Source: Pseudomonas sp. GL-B-19
Lineage (GTDB): Bacteria > Pseudomonadota > Gammaproteobacteria > Pseudomonadales > Pseudomonadaceae
NCBI RefSeq assembly: GCF_019956415.1
Contig: NZ_JAHBDK010000020.1
Location: 329,023 to 393,022 of the forward strand
Direction: 5' to 3'
Length of the DNA: 64,000 nucleotides
Below are positions 58,109 through 64,000 of this stretch, piece after piece. How positions within the stretch are numbered: position 1 is the first letter of the stretch; the number at the start of each line of letters is the position of its first letter. The position numbers and the translations under genes were made by a program. Under the pieces are notes generated by a model, which saw only the letters and a list, made by a program, of their open reading frames with translations, was not told the origin of the DNA and searched no databases.

Positions 58109-59302
58109 ATGAATTTTGATTTTCCGACGAGCTTATCGATAGAAAGTTGCGAGGAGTTTCTGACTCAACTTGCAAAAGCTGATTCTGTGGAAGATATTCT
58201 GATACCGGAAGGCACTAAAAATATTGCTTTTGGAAGTTATGCAGCGGCAATTCAAGCGATTAACACTTGGGGTCGTTGCAGCAGTAGTCGGAATGTTTAC
58301 ATAAAGGCTACAGGAGCAGAGATTTCGGAGAGGGTTGGTGAGCTATTGAGTAGGCCGCATAAGTTCTGTCTCTCTATGCTTGCTAAGAATATCTATGTAG
58401 AGGGTGGTCTAGAGGATCTTCGTCCGTCAGTTAATCGTTCCGCTCGCGATGTCATTGAGCAGCAAGGGAAAACAAAATTTGGGCAGCAACGAGGTGGGTT
58501 ATGCTGGTTTGCATTAGTAGATCACAGTACTAAGGGTTTTGATCGGAATTTTTATCTTCATAGTCATGACAAAAAACCAACCGTCAGGGGGCAACTCCAA
58601 TTTAGATCTGTGATATCAGCAATGGTTGGTAAGTCGACTAACCTTGTGGGAGGAGCTGAGCCCCTTAATGATGAGGAAAGCGATTATTTAGGCAGGGCAT
58701 TTTACGAGTTGTTTTTGAATACCCATGAACATGGAAGTCGAAGTGTCGAAAAGGATACATGGCTTAAACCGGGTATGCGTGTGATATACACAAACGGTGT
58801 CAATCTGAGCGCGTCAATCGTGGATGCTAGGGCAGCAGCAAGCGGAGCGATGAGCAATTATTTTTCGGCGGCTATCGAAGAGCTACCATTAGAACGAAGA
58901 AAGTTTATTGAGATAAGCGTTGTGGATTCAGGCCTTGGATATGAAGGAAGATGGCGCGCCGATCAGCCACAGATAGAGTCAGAAACGGGGCTGTCAGGCT
59001 TGGACGCAGAATACGAAATATTCAAGAAGTGTTTCACGTTCCGACAGACCTCATCTGGAAAAAGTTCGAAGGGCCATGGTTTGCCAGTAGTAATGGAGCG
59101 ACTTACCAAGCTAAAAGCTTTCATGAGGGTGCGTAGCGGTAGACTTTCACTATTTCGGGACTTCATTAATAACCCATTTCATAGCGAAGACCTCTGTGAG
59201 TTTGAAGATTGGGAAACACTAGAAAGGGGCGCAAGGACTGAGATGGCTCCGGTATCAGGTGTCGCAGTTACCTTTCTAATTCCTTTGGAGATGAGTGAAT
59301 GA
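58109..59302 (+). CDS. STAS-like/GHKL ATPase, first gene of candidate novel system
   Basis: A 397-residue cytoplasmic protein. Residues 1-100 have an alternating strand/helix pattern like a STAS domain (DILIPEGTKNIAFGSYAAAI). From about 190 a GHKL ATPase fold is clear: N box FYELFLNTHEHG (Glu200, Asn204, His208), G1 box VVDSGLG (Asp273, Gly275, Gly277), G2 box KGHGLPVV (Gly322, Gly324). No HisKA domain or phosphohistidine precedes it, so it is not an ordinary sensor kinase. AGGGG stands upstream of ATG 58109. Its stop overlaps the next gene's start as ATGA, implying coupled translation and a complex. Markedly AT-richer than the chromosomal genes, and behind a recombinase module. Function unknown. 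Confidence 0.78.
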   Translation: MNFDFPTSLSIESCEEFLTQLAKADSVEDILIPEGTKNIAFGSYAAAIQAINTWGRCSSSRNVYIKATGAEISERVGELLSRPHKFCLSMLAKNIYVEGGLEDLRPSVNRSARDVIEQQGKTKFGQQRGGLCWFALVDHSTKGFDRNFYLHSHDKKPTVRGQLQFRSVISAMVGKSTNLVGGAEPLNDEESDYLGRAFYELFLNTHEHGSRSVEKDTWLKPGMRVIYTNGVNLSASIVDARAAASGAMSNYFSAAIEELPLERRKFIEISVVDSGLGYEGRWRADQPQIESETGLSGLDAEYEIFKKCFTFRQTSSGKSSKGHGLPVVMERLTKLKAFMRVRSGRLSLFRDFINNPFHSEDLCEFEDWETLERGARTEMAPVSGVAVTFLIPLEMSE

Positions 59303-61452
59303 ACGGATGCTTTTCTTTTCGATTTAAACAGTCAGATGATATCCGTAAAAGCCTCCTTCTATTTTTCTCTGGAGAAGTTTCTAGTGATGTTGTTGCAAAG
59401 GTGGTGAAGGCTGATGTCGAACAAAATTTAGTGCCTGCGCATGTGTATGTATTAGCTTCAGAGAGTCAGCGGGACTCGCTTTCTGAGTTGGCTATCGATA
59501 TAGCACTGAAGGAGGAAATCGAATCCTTCGTTGGTGATGCTGAAGAGAAATTGATATGTTTATATTTTTCTTGCGAAGGTAAAATTGCCCTTAACGCTGA
59601 TTCAACTTTAATATCAGTAGATCTTGAAAGGGAGATACTCCAGTCTGGTGTGATTGATATTTTTCAACGTCGACGTGGACTGATTACATCACAGTCAAAT
59701 TATCATTTTTTAAAGCCGTCAGGGGATCACTGCAATGCGTTCATACGCGCATCAAATCTCTTGGTTTCAAGCGTTGAAGTATCATTTCTCGCTATCGGCT
59801 TGCTGCCGTTCTTTTCAGTTGGGCTTAAGCGGATTTACGTTGACACTTCGTCAATATCTTATTTGGTTATCCAAGCGTTGAGCATGTCAGGGAAGTTTGG
59901 TACGACACTTCCGTTAATTGAGAGTTTTGAGTCTTATGCAGTCTTCAACAAGGATTATGATTTTATAGCGGGTGCTGAAAGCCTTGTTTTAATTTCTGCT
60001 ACCACGAGCGGAGGGCTGGCGGAAAAGCTCATGAAAAATAGCGGTTTCCTAGCTGACACTGTAACGAATATATTCTACAGTTCGCTTCCGAGTGGAATAA
60101 ACGGGCTCTTCAATATAACTGGCGCTTTAACTGGCAATGAATATTCATACCGTGCGAACGATTGTCCTTTGTGCAAGAGAGGATCTCGCTTAATTAGGAT
60201 AGTGGGTGATCAGTTTTTGCCGGAAACCCCCACCAATGAACAGTTAATGATCAAAAGGGCAGACTTTAATAAGGATCGTGCAAGTTTTTTCAAAGAGTTT
60301 GCGACAAAAAATATTCTTTGCTGGTCTCAGTCTTCCAGCCCCTCGTCAGAATTTAAAGAGCTTTACTACATTGATATTGAGCGTGTTTTAAGCGAGCCGT
60401 CCCCTGATTTTAGAAAGATTTTTGAGCGAAAAGTTAGGAAAAATTTTGCAGTTGACGTTGAGCTTGTCGTGTCATTGGATGACTCGGGGTCGAAGGCATT
60501 TGCTGACGCCATACGATCTCAAGTTGGCACCGCAGCCGGAAAAGTCGAGTGGTGTTCTGTATCCGAACTTCGCCCAAATCAGTTGACAAATGTAGGCTCT
60601 GTAGTTGTTGTTGCAGGTGCAATAACGTCTGGCGGAAAGCTGCTGGATATGTCAAGGCGACTTAGAAAAATGCAGCCTACCGCATCGATATTGTACTTTG
60701 TAGGATTTTCTAAACTTTCGGACTCCGCCTCGCTCGAACAAGTTCAGAAGGACCTACAGCAAGGCGGACATGAAGTCGTAATCCTCCAGAAAGTTCCTAT
60801 GCCTCGTGTGACGGAAAATAGCAAAACCTCTTGGGATATCGAGCATGACAACTTGATGGAAATTGGAGGGGATGATCCACTTGGAGACTCAGAGGCGCTA
60901 CCCGAGCTTCTTGCGCAAAGATTAAGCTCCTACGGCGCCAGGCATGACAATTTATTCCTTCCTGCTACTAACGGGAAATTGCTTACGCTACGCCCAACAT
61001 TTGCATTTTGGCACGAACTAGACTTGGATACGGATAAAGCAACCCAGGCTGATGTCTATTGGACTATTCAGGCATTGATACACGACTTGAGATGTAAAGT
61101 CGGAAAAGACGGCCTTGATAACTTCTATCATGCAACGGTTATCAGTCCAGCGTGTTTTGATCGCTACAACGATGGCGTGATCCAAGCGGCTCTACTTCGT
61201 TCAGCAAATCCTACTGAGCTTGATTACTCAGTTAGCGATGATTTTAGTCGTAAAATGTTAGGTGTGATTATTTCTATTATAGAGAGCCATGCCGTGGAGC
61301 AGGGTGAAGCCGCCTTGGAATTCTTAGTAGCAATGTGGATTGGTGCATTACGCCTGACGGCGGGAGATACCAAAAAATTATGTAAAAAATTTGCCGCCGG
61401 ATCAGGGTCAGCAGATATGGACTTTCTACTGGATAAAATTTCTAGGGACTAA
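59299..61452 (+). CDS. Double degenerate PRTase-like protein, second gene of candidate novel system
   Basis: A 717-residue soluble protein. HFLKPSGDHCNAFIRASNLL at 136-155 resembles the N-terminus of orotate-type phosphoribosyltransferases. Two segments match the type-I PRPP loop in form: LVLISATTSGG (229-239) and SVVVVAGAITSGG (434-446). Hydrophobic strand and T-[ST]-G-G are kept, but the acidic pair before it is lost in both, so PRPP binding or altered chemistry is possible and ordinary transferase activity doubtful. A CPLC pair sits at 289-292; residues 570-700 are helical. Translation is coupled to the GHKL gene by ATGA overlap. A perfect hairpin follows the stop. No described family or defence system with this pair is known to me. 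Confidence 0.72.
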   Translation: MNGCFSFRFKQSDDIRKSLLLFFSGEVSSDVVAKVVKADVEQNLVPAHVYVLASESQRDSLSELAIDIALKEEIESFVGDAEEKLICLYFSCEGKIALNADSTLISVDLEREILQSGVIDIFQRRRGLITSQSNYHFLKPSGDHCNAFIRASNLLVSSVEVSFLAIGLLPFFSVGLKRIYVDTSSISYLVIQALSMSGKFGTTLPLIESFESYAVFNKDYDFIAGAESLVLISATTSGGLAEKLMKNSGFLADTVTNIFYSSLPSGINGLFNITGALTGNEYSYRANDCPLCKRGSRLIRIVGDQFLPETPTNEQLMIKRADFNKDRASFFKEFATKNILCWSQSSSPSSEFKELYYIDIERVLSEPSPDFRKIFERKVRKNFAVDVELVVSLDDSGSKAFADAIRSQVGTAAGKVEWCSVSELRPNQLTNVGSVVVVAGAITSGGKLLDMSRRLRKMQPTASILYFVGFSKLSDSASLEQVQKDLQQGGHEVVILQKVPMPRVTENSKTSWDIEHDNLMEIGGDDPLGDSEALPELLAQRLSSYGARHDNLFLPATNGKLLTLRPTFAFWHELDLDTDKATQADVYWTIQALIHDLRCKVGKDGLDNFYHATVISPACFDRYNDGVIQAALLRSANPTELDYSVSDDFSRKMLGVIISIIESHAVEQGEAALEFLVAMWIGALRLTAGDTKKLCKKFAAGSGSADMDFLLDKISRD

Positions 61453-61468
61453 ATACTAGTTCAAATTC

Positions 61469-61499
61469 AGTAGCAATACTTCATTGATGTATTGCTACT
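61469..61499 (+). terminator. Perfect hairpin after the GHKL/PRTase-like pair
   Basis: AGTAGCAATAC, nine-base loop, GTATTGCTACT: 11-bp perfect stem 17 bases after the stop. No T-tract, so it may mark or protect the mRNA end rather than terminate by itself. Confidence 0.55.
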
Positions 61500-61933
61500 C
61501 CTGCAGTGAATGAAACGCTATAGCGTGTGGTGGTCGTGGGCGGATGTTAATCAGCCTATGGAGGCGTGTCGACATTTTGTCTCTCCCCCATCAGAGCTTA
61601 ATGAAGATATATGACGCATTCTTTTCGAGCTAGTCGAGTGGCCGCTTTTGGTCAAAACCGAAGTTGCCAAGCAGCAGGGGCACAAACGTTCACACCTTTA
61701 CCAGGACGTTCTGCACAAGCTGCAGAGCGACCCTGCGTTCACTGGGAACGAGCCAACTACTGAAAACTAAGGCGATGTTGTGAAAGCGTCTGCCCAACCC
61801 ACACTGTGTGGTTACCCTACCTCATCCAAGGCTAAGTAAAATGTTCATTAATTGGCTCCGTCAGCCGCGCAATCGTATCTTAAAACTGTACATGGTGGTC
61901 GGACATCGCTAATGCGCTCCAACTGTCTCCCCT
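61500..61933. other. Region between cargo pair and J-domain-like gene
   Basis: It contains a decayed coding fragment (listed separately) and otherwise no supported gene. The genes on its two sides are convergent. Confidence 0.4.
61615..61770 (+). pseudogene. Gene remnant without a start
   Basis: A stop-bounded frame reads RILFELVEWPLLVKTEVAKQ, then QGHKRSHLYQDVLHKLQSDP, ending TAA at 61768-61770. Composition looks coding and has no start codon or ribosome-binding site; an upstream TGA cuts it off. Source gene not recognised. Confidence 0.4.
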
Positions 61934-63634
61934 TCATCCGTTGGCGAACATCAGTACAATCAAACCAAGCGAAATTGCTATGTGCCACTTGTCGAACGTG
62001 CGTAGCCGCCCCTTGCCCAAAAAACGAAAGCCTCCACCGGTTGGAATTACTCGATATCGAGCAATTGGGAAAATTGGAATAAAGAAGAGGACGAAGTAAT
62101 ACGTCGCCATATAGGAACCATTAGAAGGGTTCTTGTCCGCACTTCCATAAAGTGTGACACCGACACCGTTTATCGTTCTCAGGGATGGCGCATTCTCAAC
62201 AGGTTCAAGATCACCGAAGCTGGCATGATTGGCCTTGACTATAACTAGGTTCTCGCTGAGCCTCTGACGAAGCTTCACTTCCGTTGCAAGTTTCAGTGCA
62301 TTCTCCAGCAACGAAACACATGGTTCCCACTTTGAAGTCTCATTGCCGTAAGCCACTGCGCATTGCATTAGTGCAATCGCAAGTATGTCCTGCGCCTCTA
62401 AGTAGGTCGGAGAGTTCGCCTTAATGGGCGCATCCTCCAACAACTTCCGCCCCTCATTGAGCAGGCGAAGCCCCTCGCTATTCGCAGCCCGAGGATTACG
62501 TCCAATACTATTGATGGCGCTTTCACACAGAGTGCGAATCGGATCAATTGCGGCAGACTCGTTACGGCGCTGCAGAATCTCGGCAAGAGCATCCGAGTCC
62601 TGTTCAACCCGCTCAGCGAGTTCTGGCGATTCGGCGAAGAGTTCTAGTATCAGTGCGAAAAGTCTCTGCGATTGAGTAAGCATGTCATGCTCGTTAAACA
62701 GGTCGATCGCAAGACTGCGGATGGAGTACGCAATCTGGTGACTCGGCTCGTGATCAATCCCCCTGGCCTTAGCGCTCAACTGAATCGGCTGTGCAACTTT
62801 GTCCCAGTTACGTGCAACCGCTTCAAGCTTGTCCACAATAGGCTTTACGACGCTCTCACCTGACTTGGCTGAGTCTCTAGCTGCCTTGATCAATTTTTGT
62901 GCGTTCTCAGCCTCTTTCTGAAGAAAGTCCTGCGTTTCCACAGCATAACTATCCACTAAATCGTCTAACAGTTCCGGTGCATGTCTCTCTCCTCCGCAGG
63001 TAATGCTATTGACCGCCACAGTCATCACATCGACAAGAGTCGCTGGTGGAAGCCTATTCAGGGCATCCTTGATAGCGTTGCGGTAGTAACGCTTCCGCTC
63101 TGACAGCTCCGCCTCGACCTGATCGATACCCATAACCTCAGGAAAACTAGACACTGAACGATCTTCGTTGATATCGCGGAAGACCTGGTCCACCGACAAA
63201 TCGTCAACTAGGCACGCCATTTCCTGAATAAACTCAGCGACATCACCTGCTGAGTCGTTGCCATCCACCGCTTCAAAAGCGGCCGCAAGGAGATTCAGAT
63301 GAGCGAGAGTCGGCAGACCCGACTCCTTTCGAATTGACATCGGGTCCTCATGCAGCGTCGTCACCAGCTGCGAAGCCTTTCTCGGCGAAACGCCCGGCAG
63401 CCAAGCCATTTCAGCGCTTAACCTCATTCTCGGGCTGGTCAGGTCTGATCGCGCTTTTTGGCAAGCATCATGGTCTAGCTCTAGCGACTTCTCCTCTGCC
63501 AGCTCAACGATGCGCCGCCGGTCATCCCTAGTGGTAACACCGAGCAGTGCAAATGGATTCTGCTGAAGATGAGACTTGTGCAAACTTCGCTGGCGTTGGT
63601 TTTTCGCTGCGCCGGACATTGGTGGTGTCATAGA
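61934..63634 (-). CDS. Membrane-anchored J-domain-like protein
   Basis: About 566 residues. The N-terminus has a J-domain-like segment (NPFALLGVTTRDDRRRIVEL and on) but lacks the HPD tripeptide needed to stimulate Hsp70. A long helical, TPR-like middle follows. The C-terminus carries a compact conserved-looking unit INGVGVTLYGSADKNPSNGS, then YYFVLFFIPIFPIARYRVI and a final hydrophobic helix WHIAISLGLIVLMF, so it is membrane-bound with most of the chain cytoplasmic. Start uncertain: ATG 63634 is preferred; a TTG at 63700 is possible. The Cys-rich repeat gene upstream is on the same strand. Confidence 0.68.
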   Translation of the reverse strand, partial: SMTPPMSGAAKNQRQRSLHKSHLQQNPFALLGVTTRDDRRRIVELAEEKSLELDHDACQKARSDLTSPRMRLSAEMAWLPGVSPRKASQLVTTLHEDPMSIRKESGLPTLAHLNLLAAAFEAVDGNDSAGDVAEFIQEMACLVDDLSVDQVFRDINEDRSVSSFPEVMGIDQVEAELSERKRYYRNAIKDALNRLPPATLVDVMTVAVNSITCGGERHAPELLDDLVDSYAVETQDFLQKEAENAQKLIKAARDSAKSGESVVKPIVDKLEAVARNWDKVAQPIQLSAKARGIDHEPSHQIAYSIRSLAIDLFNEHDMLTQSQRLFALILELFAESPELAERVEQDSDALAEILQRRNESAAIDPIRTLCESAINSIGRNPRAANSEGLRLLNEGRKLLEDAPIKANSPTYLEAQDILAIALMQCAVAYGNETSKWEPCVSLLENALKLATEVKLRQRLSENLVIVKANHASFGDLEPVENAPSLRTINGVGVTLYGSADKNPSNGSYMATYYFVLFFIPIFPIARYRVIPTGGGFRFLGKGRLRTFDKWHIAISLGLIVLMFANG

Positions 63635-63789
63635 TTTGACTGCTCTAGGTATAGTGTTTATGTGGCTCTGGCTGCGCTGCACGTAGTCTGGGGCCGACAA
63701 TTCTCATGCTCCCGGTCATCGATATCATCCGTTTTCTAGCGGTATCGAATTGTCATTCCGTACACCCAGGAGGCCTGGGGCATAAACTA

Positions 63790-64000
63790 CTACTCGAGAG
63801 CGGAAGTGCATTTGTCACCGACCTTTTGATACCCGGAATTGCAGATCCACGTCGATCCGTTCACCCAAGCATTGTCCGGTACCTTGAATGCCTCACACCT
63901 GTCACCGATCTTTTGATACCCGGAATTGCAGATCCACGTCGATCCGTTCACCCAAGCATTGTCCGGTACCTTGAATGCCTCACACCTGTCACCGATCTTT
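63790..64000 (-). CDS. Partial gene of 29-residue Cys-rich tandem repeats
   Basis: The minus strand reads open from the window edge to TAG 63790-63792. Each 87-bp unit encodes CEAFKVPDNAWVNGSTWICN, then SGYQKIGDR; two full units and part of a third are visible, ending KCTSALE. Two cysteines per unit and conserved Pro, Asn-Ala, Trp and Gly-Tyr suggest small disulfide-stabilised extracellular modules. The 5' part lies beyond the window. Lies upstream of the J-domain-like gene, same strand. Confidence 0.8.
   Translation of the reverse strand, partial: KIGDRCEAFKVPDNAWVNGSTWICNSGYQKIGDRCEAFKVPDNAWVNGSTWICNSGYQKVGDKCTSALE
63814..64000. repeat. 87-bp tandem repeat
   Basis: Units begin at 63814, 63901 and 63988 (GTCACCGA...). 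The first two differ at only one or two positions, which points to recent amplification. The period is a multiple of three and stays in frame on the minus strand, so it is a coding repeat, not a CRISPR. Confidence 0.9.

Noticed and set aside
63814..64000. CRISPR array
   Set aside because: The repeats are contiguous 87-bp units without spacers and keep an open reading frame, so they are a coding tandem repeat.

Overview
The window reads as a chromosomal segment of a Pseudomonas of the fluorescens group. The evidence is gene content (gamma-glutamylated polyamine catabolism, carbon-starvation permease, PPK2, tetronate catabolism), high-GC codon use, and interspersed REP palindromes of the type common in these genomes. 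I ran no database search; family names rest on motifs, lengths and gene order recognised by eye.

Positions 1-15.7 kb are mostly metabolic and signalling core: a threonine dehydratase-like enzyme, a stand-alone receiver protein, GltS, a two-gene carboxy(nor)spermidine route (dehydrogenase and NspC decarboxylase), a GAF-GAF-GGDEF-EAL protein, an Aer-like chemoreceptor, and a polyamine cluster (PuuA-like ligase, periplasmic polyamine-binding protein, PuuB-like oxidase) divergent from an AraC-type regulator. At 16.0-18.3 kb lies a binary pore-forming toxin pair of the alpha-xenorhabdolysin (XaxAB/YaxAB) type. From 18.5 to 32.5 kb come two MscS-type channels, a three-gene efflux pump (outer-membrane factor, HlyD, DUF2955 membrane protein), a Cache sensor kinase with a LuxR-type regulator, and cstA-yjiX. 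Behind yjiX sits an approximately 850-bp insertion that duplicated the last 75 bp of that gene. From 32.6 to 43.4 kb are transport and envelope genes, PPK2, SulP, a YibH/DUF3302 pair, a TRIC channel, a zinc alcohol dehydrogenase, and a deletion scar joining a ridA remnant to a 5'-truncated diguanylate cyclase gene. From 43.9 to 50.1 kb is a tetronate (threonate/erythronate type) operon ltnD-otnK-otnC-permease-otnI with a DeoR-type repressor; two sites match the Hfq/Crc target motif.

From about 51.1 kb to the end the window changes character: four co-oriented recombination genes (canonical tyrosine recombinase, degenerate recombinase, large recombinase, small coiled-coil protein) followed by lower-GC cargo. 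The arrangement resembles the gamma-mobile-trio (GMT) islands described as carriers of defence genes. The cargo holds a divergent XRE regulator with a clear palindromic operator, a 145-residue unknown, and a translationally coupled pair at 58109-61452. That pair is a GHKL-fold ATPase with a STAS-like N-terminus plus a 717-residue protein with two degenerate type-I phosphoribosyltransferase-like signatures. I recognise no described system with this pairing; it is the best candidate in the window for an undescribed, possibly anti-phage, system. The window ends with a membrane-anchored J-domain-like protein and the 3' end of a gene made of 29-residue Cys-rich tandem repeats.
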